A stretch of 64,000 nt of DNA, taken from positions 37,674-101,673 of the IMG/VR virus record IMGVR_UViG_3300034284_002638, one strand, 5' to 3'. The position numbers and the translations under genes are program-made. Position 1 is the stretch's first letter, and each line of letters begins with the position of its first letter. Shown in pieces: positions 38,964 through 47,346 of the stretch. Origin of the DNA: a virus. The notes below the pieces were generated by a model, which saw only the letters and a program-made list of their open reading frames with translations, ran no database searches and had not been told where the DNA came from.

Positions 38964-41048
38964 ATGACCAACAAAGAGTATTATTGGCTCAATTCACACA
39001 GTAGACTTTTCCTGGAGCGCGGCTACCTTGAGCCAGGAACTACGCCTGAGGAAAGAATAAGACAGATAGCAGAAAATGCCGAAAAAATACTCAAGAAGAA
39101 GGGTTTTGCCGACAAATTTGAAGGCTACATGAAGAGAGGCTTCTACAGCCTTGCGACACCTGTATGGTGTAATTTCGGCAACAAGAGGGGCCTGCCCGTC
39201 AGTTGTTTTGGAAGTTACATTGACGACAAGATGGAGGCGATACTCACCAAGGCTGCTGAAGTCGGTATGATGAGCAAAATGGGCGGAGGAACCTCTGGAT
39301 TCTTTGGATCTTTAAGGCCCCGAGGAACCAAAATAAGTGTCGGAGGAGAAAGCAGCGGGGCCGTGCACTTCATGGAGATTTTTGACAAGGTCAGCGAGGT
39401 CATAAGCCAAGGCAGCGCCCGCAGGGGATCGTTTGCTGCTTATATGCCGATAGAGCACGCGGATATAGAAGAATTTCTCCAGGTTAGAAGCGAAGGCCAC
39501 AGCATTCAAAACATGAGCATCGGCGTGACCGTCACCGACAAGTTCATGAAGGATCTGGTTGATGGGGACAAGGAGAAGAGAAGGATTTGGGCAAAAGTCA
39601 TCCAGAAGCGATTTGAGACCGGATATCCGTACATCATGTTCGTGGACACGGCAAACAAGCAGGCTCCTCAGGCATACAAGGACAAGAAGCTCAAGATTAA
39701 AGCCAGTAACCTCTGCGTCTCGGCCGACACACGGCTTCTTACAAGAAAGGGCGAAATCAGAATAGGCGACCTTGAAAATCAAAATGTTGAAGTTTGGAAC
39801 GGCAACGAATGGTCGGAAACCACCGTTGTGAAGACTGGGTCTGAACAAAAACTTTTGAGAATGAGGATTATCAAAAGAGAGCTTGACGACGAGGATACAG
39901 AAAACCTTTATTGGATAGACCTTGACACGACAGAATACCACAAGTTCTACCTCAAGGATGGATCAGAGGTTCGTGCGTCCGAATTGTCCGAAGGGGACAG
40001 GCTTGTTAATTTCCTAGGCCCCAACGGCAGAACCTATATGTGCGAAGTCATCAAAATAGAAGAGCTTGATGGGCTTCACGACACATACTGCGTCAATGAG
40101 CCCAAGGAGCACAAGGCCGTATTTAACGGAGTTTTAACCGGCAACTGCTCAGAAATACAACTTTATTCGGACGAACAGAACTCTTTCGTGTGTGTGCTTT
40201 CTAGTCTCAATCTGCTTCATTGGGATGAGATCAAGGAAACAGATGCCGTGGAAACGATGGTGTACTTCCTTGATGCCGTCTGCGAGGAATTCATACAAAA
40301 GACAGAGGGCGTGAAGTACCTGGAGGCTGCGAGAAACTTTGCCATAAACCAAAGGGCTCTTGGTCTAGGGGTTCTTGGCTGGCACTCTTGTCTTCAAAGC
40401 AAAAATATCGCCTTTGAAAGCATGCAGGCTAAGATGCTCAATATTGAGATATGGAAGGCGATCAGAAGCAGAGCCGACAAAACCACGGAAGAAATGGCCA
40501 AGGAGTACGGCGAGCCGGAACTTCTAAAGGGATACGGAAGAAGAAATGTGACCACATTGGCTGTCGCCCCGACAACCTCGAGCAGTTTCATACTCGGACA
40601 GGTCAGCCCCAGCATAGAACCCCTCAACAGCAACTATTTCGTCAAAAACCTTGCAAAGGGGAAATTCACCTACAAGAACCCTTATCTCAAGGAAATACTC
40701 AAAAAATACGACAAAAATAATGATGATGTATGGAAGAGCATTCTTGTCAAGGGCGGATCCGTACAGCACTTGGACTTCCTCAGCAAGGAGGAAAAGGATG
40801 TGTTCAAGACATTCGGGGAAATCAGCCAAAAAGAAATAGTCATCCAAGCGGCCCAACGTCAAAAGTACATAGACCAAGCCCAGAGTCTGAATCTCACAAT
40901 CCCCCCCTCAGCTTCCCCAAAGGATGTCAACAGCCTTCTGATAGAAGGCTGGGAGATGGGAATTAAAACCTTCTACTACCAGAGATCTGCAAACCCTGCA
41001 CAGGAGCTTGCAAGGAGCATACTTACTTGTTCCTCGTGCGAAGCATAA
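38964..41048 (+). CDS. nrdA: Ribonucleotide reductase class I alpha subunit with a mini-intein
   Basis: A protein of 694 codons, about 550 residues after splicing. The extein has the class I pattern: ATPVWCNFG, LPVSCFGSY, GGGTSGFFG, the thiyl-radical Cys (NLC/CSEI junction), and APTTSSSFI. No ATP-cone is seen at the N-terminus, so overall activity is probably not regulated by dATP. The C-terminal end has CSSC, the re-reducing pair. The intein at residues 251-394 interrupts the active-site strand. It follows nrdB in the same transcript. Confidence 0.92.
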   Translation: MTNKEYYWLNSHSRLFLERGYLEPGTTPEERIRQIAENAEKILKKKGFADKFEGYMKRGFYSLATPVWCNFGNKRGLPVSCFGSYIDDKMEAILTKAAEVGMMSKMGGGTSGFFGSLRPRGTKISVGGESSGAVHFMEIFDKVSEVISQGSARRGSFAAYMPIEHADIEEFLQVRSEGHSIQNMSIGVTVTDKFMKDLVDGDKEKRRIWAKVIQKRFETGYPYIMFVDTANKQAPQAYKDKKLKIKASNLCVSADTRLLTRKGEIRIGDLENQNVEVWNGNEWSETTVVKTGSEQKLLRMRIIKRELDDEDTENLYWIDLDTTEYHKFYLKDGSEVRASELSEGDRLVNFLGPNGRTYMCEVIKIEELDGLHDTYCVNEPKEHKAVFNGVLTGNCSEIQLYSDEQNSFVCVLSSLNLLHWDEIKETDAVETMVYFLDAVCEEFIQKTEGVKYLEAARNFAINQRALGLGVLGWHSCLQSKNIAFESMQAKMLNIEIWKAIRSRADKTTEEMAKEYGEPELLKGYGRRNVTTLAVAPTTSSSFILGQVSPSIEPLNSNYFVKNLAKGKFTYKNPYLKEILKKYDKNNDDVWKSILVKGGSVQHLDFLSKEEKDVFKTFGEISQKEIVIQAAQRQKYIDQAQSLNLTIPPSASPKDVNSLLIEGWEMGIKTFYYQRSANPAQELARSILTCSSCEA
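39714..40145 (+). other. Mini-intein in nrdA (144 residues)
   Basis: The insertion runs from Cys251 to Asn394. It begins CVSADTRLLT (block A) and has TTEYHKFYLKDGSEVRASEL (block B with T-x-x-H) and a C-terminal block VFNGVLTGN, followed by Cys395 as +1 residue. No LAGLIDADG or other homing endonuclease is present. The penultimate residue is Gly, not the usual His. Cys395 is the NrdA catalytic Cys, so the enzyme is inactive until splicing. Confidence 0.88.
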
Positions 41049-41420
41049 ATGCAATACGATCAAAGGAAAACTTGGTTTTTAGACTTTGATGGAACTTTGG
41101 TTGCTCAAAAAAGCCACCATGGCGATGTGGATTACATCCTCCCAGGGACAAGGGAATTCTTTGCGAACACAGTCAAAGATGATGACTTCGTAATAGTAAC
41201 GACCGCCCGCGAAGGGGATGTGCACAAGGAAAGAATAGCATTGTTCATGAAAACTCACGGGCTCAAATGCGACATGATCATATGCGACATACCTTCTGGC
41301 CCACGTGTTGTAGTAAATGACAAGAAGCCGGATGGTTCAGAGACTGCTTACTCTTTTAATCTTGAAAGAGATTCTGGAATAGGTTCTAATATATGGAGCA
41401 AAAATGGAAATAAAGTTTAA
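41049..41420 (+). CDS. HAD-like phosphatase
   Basis: A protein of 123 residues. WFLDFDGTLV carries both catalytic Asp residues (D-x-D-G-T), VIVTTARE gives motif II, and VVVNDKKPDG gives the late acidic motif. It probably removes phosphate from a small molecule or from nucleic acid ends. The ATG follows the nrdA stop without a gap, and the end overlaps dut by 17 bases, which suggests a role in nucleotide metabolism. Confidence 0.75.
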   Translation: MQYDQRKTWFLDFDGTLVAQKSHHGDVDYILPGTREFFANTVKDDDFVIVTTAREGDVHKERIALFMKTHGLKCDMIICDIPSGPRVVVNDKKPDGSETAYSFNLERDSGIGSNIWSKNGNKV

Positions 41421-41826
41421 GAAGACGCATATCCTAGCATTCGCGCCAACAAGGTCTAATTCAAGCGACGCCGGCGCGGATCTGTATTCTGTAGAAGACT
41501 GTGTTATACAACCCCTCGAGCGACTTGTCGTAAACACCGGACTGTGCGTAGAGATACCCGAGGGATATTACGGAAGAATAGCCCCAAGGTCGGGACTTGC
41601 TGCGAAACGAGGCGTTGATGTTTTTGCCGGAGTCGTAGACTCCAGCTACAGAGGCGAATTGCGCGTGGTTCTGTTTAACTCGGACAAAAAGATGCCCTTT
41701 TATATTGAGGCCGGTGATAGAATAGCCCAATTGATAATAGAGGATCACTTTAACTTTGAATTTGTTGAAACGGAACTCTCCGCCTCAGAAAGAGGCAGCC
41801 TGGGCTTTGGGTCTAGCGGACGATGA
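41404..41826 (+). CDS. dut: dUTPase
   Basis: A protein of 140 residues with the five trimeric-dUTPase motifs: SDAGADLYS, APRSGLA, GVVDSSYRGE, AGDRIAQLII and the C-terminal arm RGSLGFGSSGR. It hydrolyses dUTP to dUMP, keeping uracil out of phage DNA and feeding thymidylate synthesis. It overlaps the HAD and SET-domain genes. Confidence 0.95.
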   Translation: MEIKFKKTHILAFAPTRSNSSDAGADLYSVEDCVIQPLERLVVNTGLCVEIPEGYYGRIAPRSGLAAKRGVDVFAGVVDSSYRGELRVVLFNSDKKMPFYIEAGDRIAQLIIEDHFNFEFVETELSASERGSLGFGSSGR

Positions 41827-42206
41827 AAGAATACCTTCCGTATATTGACGGGCGCCTTCGCATAGGGTGGATAGAAGGCATAGGACATGGAGTTTTCTCA
41901 ACTGAGGATATAGAGAAAAACACATTCGTAGAAGTTGCTCCCGTCATAATATGCCAGCCGGAAGTCATGAAAGACCCCAATCTTTCTAAATATATGGTTC
42001 TTTGGGGCGACAAAATAGCCATGTGCCTTGGCTGGACAATGATCTACAATCACAGTGACGAAAATTGCTGCGAATTCGCTTGCAATTTCCATGATGGACT
42101 AATGGCCATTTTAACAACAAAAGATATTAGATCCGGAGATCAATTGACTGTTAATTATGGCCCACAATGGTTTGACTCCAGAAACATTGAAAAAATAATG
42201 ATGTGA
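41823..42206 (+). CDS. SET-domain protein
   Basis: A protein of 127 residues. GIGHGVFSTEDIEKNTFVEV matches the SET N-terminal core, GWTMIYNHSDENC the N-H-S motif, and IRSGDQLTVNYGPQWF the C-terminal Y-x-x-x-W post-core. SET proteins transfer methyl from SAM to protein lysines. The target could be host RNA polymerase, ribosomal or phage proteins. SET proteins are unusual in phages. The ATG overlaps the dut stop. Confidence 0.82.
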   Translation: MKEYLPYIDGRLRIGWIEGIGHGVFSTEDIEKNTFVEVAPVIICQPEVMKDPNLSKYMVLWGDKIAMCLGWTMIYNHSDENCCEFACNFHDGLMAILTTKDIRSGDQLTVNYGPQWFDSRNIEKIMM

Positions 42207-42553
42207 AGCCCATGAAACACTGCCCCTTGTGCGGACAGAAGATGGATGTTTTCACTTCTTCCTACAAAAACTCTCCATTTGTAGACAACAAGACCTATGC
42301 TTCGCTTTGTTTCACTTGTTGTCTTGTTCCCAAGACCCTTGAGCAAACCTATAAGCCCGATGGATCTATCTCCGAGGAGAAGCATCTGGATTTTTCCTGC
42401 GAGAATCTGCACACTGCCAAGGAACTTTACGAACAAGGCTCCGCCGACACTCTAAAATACGCAAAGAGATGCGTAGAGGCAGTAATTAATTCTTGCAAGG
42501 GATCTAAAAAAACAGCCAAATCAAGGATTAAATCATCATGGAATATTTGCTAG
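42203..42553 (+). CDS. Small zinc-ribbon-like protein
   Basis: A protein of 116 residues from GTG 42203, which overlaps the SET gene stop; ATG 42212 is an alternative. CPLCG and CFTCC are placed as two knuckles of a zinc ribbon, and further cysteines occur at CEN, RCVEA and NSC. The end is basic. It is coupled to the SET gene, so the two may act together. Confidence 0.65.
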   Translation: MKPMKHCPLCGQKMDVFTSSYKNSPFVDNKTYASLCFTCCLVPKTLEQTYKPDGSISEEKHLDFSCENLHTAKELYEQGSADTLKYAKRCVEAVINSCKGSKKTAKSRIKSSWNIC

Positions 42554-42594
42554 ATAAACATACATAATGATAATCATCCTTTCCAACAAATAAA

Positions 42595-42948
42595 ATGTCA
42601 AGTTTTAAAGATTTCGTCCTGAATGAGAGCAAGGTATACCTCCCTCAAAGGGTGGCTGACATACTGAGTGCGGTCCAAGATCTCATTGATTCCGACATGG
42701 GAGCAAGACAACTTGTTTCAAATGCTCAAGCCATAGTCAATCGCATAAGGAGAATAATCCATACGCATTGGCCACAAAGCGACGAACCGAGCCTCTTGGT
42801 GCTCCAAAAGTGTGCAGTTGCCATAATGAAGGCAATAGACGAAAAGGGCGATGTGGCCGAGGTTCTGAAATCTTGTGAAAAATATCTTTCAAGAATTTCA
42901 GGAAAAAATGAGTCCCCCATAAACGACCTGGGTGCAGACAAGACCTAG
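42595..42948 (+). CDS. Helical hypothetical protein with internal-protein-like N-terminus
   Basis: A protein of 117 residues beginning MSSFKDFVLNESKV, similar to the T4 internal-protein start. The rest is helical (LPQRVADILSAVQDLID). No enzymatic motif. An AAATAAA sequence lies directly before the ATG. Packaging is inferred from the N-terminus only. Confidence 0.55.
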   Translation: MSSFKDFVLNESKVYLPQRVADILSAVQDLIDSDMGARQLVSNAQAIVNRIRRIIHTHWPQSDEPSLLVLQKCAVAIMKAIDEKGDVAEVLKSCEKYLSRISGKNESPINDLGADKT

Positions 42949-42953
42949 CGGCT

Positions 42954-42982
42954 TTGACAAACCTCTGCGGATCGGCTAGAAT
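42954..42982 (+). promoter_or_regulatory. Strong sigma70-like promoter
   Basis: TTGACA (42954-42959, perfect), 17-base spacer, TAGAAT (42977-42982). It leads to AGGAG and the ATG at 43010. It is the best plus-strand sigma70-like promoter in the window. Confidence 0.8.
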
Positions 42983-43009
42983 CAGCCATACAAACAGGAG
43001 AACATCTAT

Positions 43010-43432
43010 ATGGATTCTTTGAAGGTGCGTTGGATGAAAAGGGACGACTTGAGTTCCGTCATCAAGATGCAGCAGATTAGCGGAGAGTTTTCTGAAAATC
43101 ACACCCAAGAGTTCATCAATAGAACTAACGCCATATGCAATGTAGTAGAAGTAGAAAAGAAGGTTGTTGGATTCATATTCTACGAAATAGACGCCGTAAA
43201 GATAGAGATTGATAGCCTTCTCGTGGATCCGTCTTTTCGTCGGAGAGGCATAGGCACAGAACTCATATCTAAACTCACATCAAAACTCAATAAAAAGAGG
43301 CGAACCATTGAGTTCAAGGTATCAGAATATGACCTCCCTCTTCATCTTTTTTTGAAAAAGGCCGGATTCAAGGCGACTGGAGTGATTAAAAATCACGCAT
43401 CCAGCGACTATCTCTTTTGCTTCCCGGGATGA
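43010..43432 (+). CDS. GNAT-family N-acetyltransferase
   Basis: A protein of 140 residues. SLLVDPSFRRRGIGTELI is the acetyl-CoA pyrophosphate loop (R/Q-x-x-G-x-G/A), preceded by the VVGFIFYEI strand. A RimI-type fold is likely. It could acetylate a host or phage protein. The perfect early-type promoter suggests early expression. Its end overlaps the convergent 43408 gene by 25 bases. Confidence 0.85.
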   Translation: MDSLKVRWMKRDDLSSVIKMQQISGEFSENHTQEFINRTNAICNVVEVEKKVVGFIFYEIDAVKIEIDSLLVDPSFRRRGIGTELISKLTSKLNKKRRTIEFKVSEYDLPLHLFLKKAGFKATGVIKNHASSDYLFCFPG

Positions 43433-43722
43433 GAGCAGAGTTTGCACTCGCGCAGCTTTTCAATCTCCAGGTCTATCGCATGAAGCCTGTAGTTCAATTC
43501 GGCTTCCAGAAGATGCTTGTCATTCTCTGAATAAACGGCCTTGATCTGTTCGTATCTGGCCTTGTAGAATTCCGCCTTCAGTTCCGCCTTGCGGATCATG
43601 AGGCTTTTCAAGGATTCCTTTTTCGTAGTCAAAAAGGGCATTTGAACTCTTGGATCCTTGGTTTTTGACTGCCACGCCAATAAGATCATCATTAAAAGGG
43701 TCAAGATTACGATTTTTTTCAT
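43408..43722 (-). CDS. Membrane-anchored coiled-coil protein (inner-spanin-like candidate)
   Basis: A protein of 104 residues. MKKIVILTLLMMILLAWQ is a short signal-anchor segment, and residues 30-95 form a long charged helix typical of coiled coils, with CKLC near the end. Inner spanins have this layout, and the lipoprotein at 18770 could be a partner, although they are not adjacent. A TATATAAT box lies 2 bases before the ATG. Confidence 0.5.
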   Translation of the reverse strand: MKKIVILTLLMMILLAWQSKTKDPRVQMPFLTTKKESLKSLMIRKAELKAEFYKARYEQIKAVYSENDKHLLEAELNYRLHAIDLEIEKLRECKLCSHPGKQKR

Positions 43723-43724
43723 GT

Positions 43725-43754
43725 ATTATATAGGTTTTCTCCCTCATATATAAT
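43725..43754. promoter_or_regulatory. Divergent twin TATATAAT boxes
   Basis: TATATAAT occurs on the minus strand at 43725-43732 and on the plus strand at 43747-43754, each followed by AC and then ATG (43722 minus, 43757 plus). The spacing of box to ATG is identical, 2 bases, in both directions. Confidence 0.6.
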
Positions 43755-43756
43755 AC

Positions 43757-44305
43757 ATGGAAGAAGACGCAGAAGTAGAAGACATATTCAATAAGAAGCC
43801 AAAAAAAATAAAGTCCGGAAAAAAGGGCAAGCGCGTCGAACTAGAGTTGGTAAAAAACCTCAACCATAGGTTCCAGAAAATCCTCGCCTCCAACCCCGAC
43901 TTAGGTAGCTTCTCGCGCTCAATAGGGTCTGGAAATAGATGGGGCCAACATGTTCATCTTTCTAAGAATGCTAGCAACACCTATTCAGGCGACATCGTCT
44001 GCCCCGACAATTTTAAGTTCGTTCTAGAGTCCAAAGGTGGCTATAATGATATAGACCTTTGCTCGGTCTTTGGTGGCGGGCAGTCGGAACTTGATGGATT
44101 CTTGGATCAAGTCACATCGGATTCGGAGAGGTGCGGAAGGAAGCCGCTCCTCCTATGGAAGAAGGACAGGAAGCCCAGGTTGGCCTTTTTGAAGGCCAAG
44201 GACTTGCCGCCCATGGAGTTGAAATGCTCCATGAAATACAAGGACTGGATTGTCGTTAACTACGACGATCTTATGAGCCTGGACGACGGTTTTTTCTTTT
44301 CATAG
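43757..44305 (+). CDS. PD-(D/E)XK nuclease, possible Holliday junction resolvase
   Basis: A protein of 182 residues. A basic start (KKIKSGKKGKR) leads to VELELVKNLNHRF, an early Glu helix, then SRSIGSGNRWGQ, SGDIVCPDN and FVLESKGGYND, which supplies the D-(x)n-E-x-K core. Resolvases of the archaeal Hjc type have the same order. It probably cuts branched DNA during packaging or recombination. Confidence 0.65.
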   Translation: MEEDAEVEDIFNKKPKKIKSGKKGKRVELELVKNLNHRFQKILASNPDLGSFSRSIGSGNRWGQHVHLSKNASNTYSGDIVCPDNFKFVLESKGGYNDIDLCSVFGGGQSELDGFLDQVTSDSERCGRKPLLLWKKDRKPRLAFLKAKDLPPMELKCSMKYKDWIVVNYDDLMSLDDGFFFS

Positions 44306-44815
44306 TTATTCAACGCCCCAGTCCTTTGTCCAAGAAAAAATATCCTTGGATCTATCAAGTCTTTTTATCTTTTTGCCCATGCAATATTGCTTGCACGCAT
44401 AAAGAGAAATTTCATATGTGGATATGTCATTCTTCTTTCTCTTCGGACCTTTAAGACCCCTGAGCCACAGATAAAAGTGATAGACGGGATCGTCCTTTCC
44501 TTCAAAAATACCTTCCTTCGCCCTTTTCATGAAGCCTATGGCCCGTTCCGGCCCGTACTTGATAGCACACTTGCCGGCAGCCGCGCCGATGGAGTTCATC
44601 CCCCTCGGCATGTGCTCCATGACCGAATCTATGATGTCCTTGTATTTTTCAATGAACGCCTCCACCTCGGCGTCGTCCAGCTTTGCCCCTTTGTTAGACA
44701 CAAGCATCATGTTTTTGGCGACCCAATATTCCTTCTTTTCTTGGGGCGTGATCATACTCTTGCCTCTTTCTTTTTGGGCGATCCTTCGCCTTTGCGAATT
44801 GCCCGAATCGCTCAT
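44306..44815 (-). CDS. Conserved hypothetical protein sharing the C-terminal region of the 46291 protein
   Basis: A protein of 169 residues. The last 35 residues, with YACKQYCMGKKIKRLDRSKD followed by IFSWTKDWGVE, align with the end of the ParB-like protein at 46291 (the DIF-x-W and D/G-W pattern). The upstream DPVYHFYLWLRGL also corresponds. So it may be a version that has lost the N-terminal ParB-like part. Function unknown; both are close together. Confidence 0.6.
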   Translation of the reverse strand: MSDSGNSQRRRIAQKERGKSMITPQEKKEYWVAKNMMLVSNKGAKLDDAEVEAFIEKYKDIIDSVMEHMPRGMNSIGAAAGKCAIKYGPERAIGFMKRAKEGIFEGKDDPVYHFYLWLRGLKGPKRKKNDISTYEISLYACKQYCMGKKIKRLDRSKDIFSWTKDWGVE

Positions 44816-46266
44816 CTTTTCTTCCCCGTAAGTTCTCCGATGACAGACTCCAGACGCTCCTTTTCCAAAAGGTAGGGAGCCCGGAACCTACGCCAGTCCT
44901 CTATTTCCTTGTCTTTCTTTGCCATCTCCTTCTTCACCTCTTGCTCCTTGTCGTCCAGCTTGGAGATGGCCTTGTCAAGTTCCTCCCTCAGCCTCAGTTT
45001 TTCCTCTCTCGTGGATGATACGCCCGCCAGCGTCAACATCAAATCTGATTTTTCGGAGTTGAGGTTGGCAATGATGGTCTCAGTCTCGGATATGTGCTCC
45101 GTAGCCTCCTCCAGCGAGGCGATCCAAGCCTTTATTTTTGAGAGATCATCGGAAGTCAGCCCGGAAATTTTCTCAGGGATGTTCTCTTCCTTCTCTTCCT
45201 GGAGCTCCGGTTCGTCGTCTTCTTGAGGGTGGCTTGCTGGAATCTGGACACAAGCCTCAGCCCTGCACCAACCGGGATTCATTTTCGCTATGACCGAATC
45301 GTGCAAGAATGCCTTGAGCGAATTGATTCTTTTTTCGCCCCTGTGGGTGATCTTGTAACCCCGCACGCCTTCGCCCACCCGACCATCCGAAGAGGTGCAG
45401 TATATCCGCTCCAAGTAGCCGTCCCTGCAAAGGGCCATCGTCAGCGCCCTCATCGCCCCTTGGTGGGTTTCGTATTCCCACTTCCCGATTCCCGAAACAA
45501 ACTTCTTCACGCCCAAGTTGTCAATTATTGAGTCGGACGCAGCCTTCTTCTTCGCGAATCCATCCTCGGCAACGAAACTTATGGCTATTAAGGCTTTGTC
45601 CATGACATCTTGGTCAGACATGGAGACCCGCTCGTCTATTTCAAGCGAAGAGGTTTTTGATACTTGGGGGGTTCCGACCTCGGATGCTATGTCTGAGGAG
45701 TTTAGGCAAACATCCGGTATCGTAGCAACATCCACATCTTGTTTGCCACTGATTCCTTCCTCAATTATCTGCCGCGTCATATCTTCATCAGCCAGGGAAT
45801 TTGTCGGCTTGATGGAATTTTCGTTGCGGATCTTTTGAGCCTCGCGAGGCAAGACTCTGACCACAGGAGGAGGAGGCATATCTCTGAGTTCTGGGTACAT
45901 GATTGCAGCCTTGAGAGCAATTGTTTCGTGTATTTTGAGTGTTTGCGGGTGTACTCTTTCCATGAGGTGAAAAAGAACTCCTATTTCCACATCGTTCGGC
46001 GGCACCAGCGTGTACTCAAAACTCGTGTCGTTGCCACCGGGCTTGCATCGTATGCGAATTCCCTTAACACCGCCGGAGTAGTCCAGCCTAATTGCCTTGA
46101 ACCTCTCGCACCCCTTCTTCCTGACCCTGTGGGGCATTCGCAAACCCCATTCGCCCTCATCCAAGCCGGCGTTTTCAAGAACGCGTCTTAGCATGGCTAT
46201 GGTCGGATTCACTACTTTCTTGTCGGAAACTTTGAGCGAAGCCCGCTCCAGACCGATGAAGAACAT
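44812..46266 (-). CDS. Large hypothetical protein with coiled-coil tail
   Basis: A protein of 484 residues. Residues 1-135 form an alpha/beta N-terminal part, residues 215-320 look like a winged-helix-type region (GAMRALTMALCRDGYLERI, then GVRGYKITHRGEKRI), and residues 370-484 form a coiled coil. The mid segment is acidic. AAGGAAAATC lies before the ATG. A DNA-binding regulator is possible, but no family is recognised. Confidence 0.55.
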   Translation of the reverse strand: MFFIGLERASLKVSDKKVVNPTIAMLRRVLENAGLDEGEWGLRMPHRVRKKGCERFKAIRLDYSGGVKGIRIRCKPGGNDTSFEYTLVPPNDVEIGVLFHLMERVHPQTLKIHETIALKAAIMYPELRDMPPPPVVRVLPREAQKIRNENSIKPTNSLADEDMTRQIIEEGISGKQDVDVATIPDVCLNSSDIASEVGTPQVSKTSSLEIDERVSMSDQDVMDKALIAISFVAEDGFAKKKAASDSIIDNLGVKKFVSGIGKWEYETHQGAMRALTMALCRDGYLERIYCTSSDGRVGEGVRGYKITHRGEKRINSLKAFLHDSVIAKMNPGWCRAEACVQIPASHPQEDDEPELQEEKEENIPEKISGLTSDDLSKIKAWIASLEEATEHISETETIIANLNSEKSDLMLTLAGVSSTREEKLRLREELDKAISKLDDKEQEVKKEMAKKDKEIEDWRRFRAPYLLEKERLESVIGELTGKKR

Positions 46267-46290
46267 GATTTTCCTTTCCTTAGGAGGACA

Positions 46291-47301
46291 TTATCGCTTA
46301 GGAACCCGCCAGCCATCTTCCCACTCAAAAATGTCAGTATCGCGTTCTACAAGTTTGGAAACCTTGCGGCCGCTCACATGATGATGAACCGCAGCAAGAG
46401 CCTTCTTGTACAAACTGAGTCGGGTTCTGGATCCTCCCGTGACTTTCACCGCCGCATGAAGGAGCCTTGCGGGATCCTCCTTGCTCTCAAAGAGGACATC
46501 TCCGAACCTTTTGAGAAAAGGCTCCATCAGATCTGTACCGTACCACAGAACAGCCTTCAAGAAGGCTGCGAGAACATCGCTTCTGTAGGTAGGACAAACC
46601 CGCTCCAACCATTCAATTTGAGCCCCGTACATTTCAGCAAACTCGGCAAGTTGCCCTTGCGAAATTCGCTTAGTGGCTCCATTAACGCCTCTCATCGCCG
46701 CTCGACAGATGGCGGGAAGCTTATTCCCAATCCTGTTGTGCAGTTTCAGTTCAATCTGAACCGCCGGCTTCCTCGGAGCACCAACGTCTTCGTCTTCTCT
46801 CGCGGAAACGAGCGTGTTGAATGTGAAGTATAGCCTCTGTGGCCGATCCAACTGCACTATTGCCGTAAGCCTGTGCTGACCGTTATGCAGATACCCCTTG
46901 TAGTCAATCGCGATGGACTGGCTGTTGTCGTTCCACTCGCCCGACTTCATGTCAGAACGATACCGGTCAACCACAGTCTGCATGATCCTTTTTCGAGGGT
47001 TGTTGTTCCACTCCAGAAGTTTTTTGGCCATGTCTGGAGTTACTAGCACGAATTCACTATACTGCTTGGGAAACTTGGTGTTGTGGAACCAAGGCTTGCC
47101 CGTACGCCCCGCGAGCGACAAGTAGTGGCTCTGATTGTCCTCCGCCTCAGCCTCTATTCCGGCAATGGCTCGCTTCTCCGAATTGACCTCGGCAGGCTTC
47201 GGAATGTAGTGCCTCTTTCCCGTGACATCACTCGAGGAAAAGCCCATCTTTTCAAGTTTCGCAAGAATAGCGATCCGCTCTGCATCCAAGTCAACAGACA
47301 T
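46291..47301 (-). CDS. ParB-like domain protein
   Basis: A protein of 336 residues from the ATG at 47301, which has AGAGGTGA upstream and lies downstream of the promoter; longer in-frame starts would precede the transcript start. LVTPDMAKKLLEWN, VDRYRSDMKSGEWND and YLHNGQHRLTAIV match a family common in phages and plasmids with a ParB/sulfiredoxin-like fold. The C-terminal part is shared with the 44306 protein. The role is unclear; it may bind DNA or a nucleotide. Confidence 0.75.
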   Translation of the reverse strand: MSVDLDAERIAILAKLEKMGFSSSDVTGKRHYIPKPAEVNSEKRAIAGIEAEAEDNQSHYLSLAGRTGKPWFHNTKFPKQYSEFVLVTPDMAKKLLEWNNNPRKRIMQTVVDRYRSDMKSGEWNDNSQSIAIDYKGYLHNGQHRLTAIVQLDRPQRLYFTFNTLVSAREDEDVGAPRKPAVQIELKLHNRIGNKLPAICRAAMRGVNGATKRISQGQLAEFAEMYGAQIEWLERVCPTYRSDVLAAFLKAVLWYGTDLMEPFLKRFGDVLFESKEDPARLLHAAVKVTGGSRTRLSLYKKALAAVHHHVSGRKVSKLVERDTDIFEWEDGWRVPKR

Positions 47302-47346
47302 CGCGTCACCTCTGGACATTTGGCAAATGGAAATCACTGTCCTATG

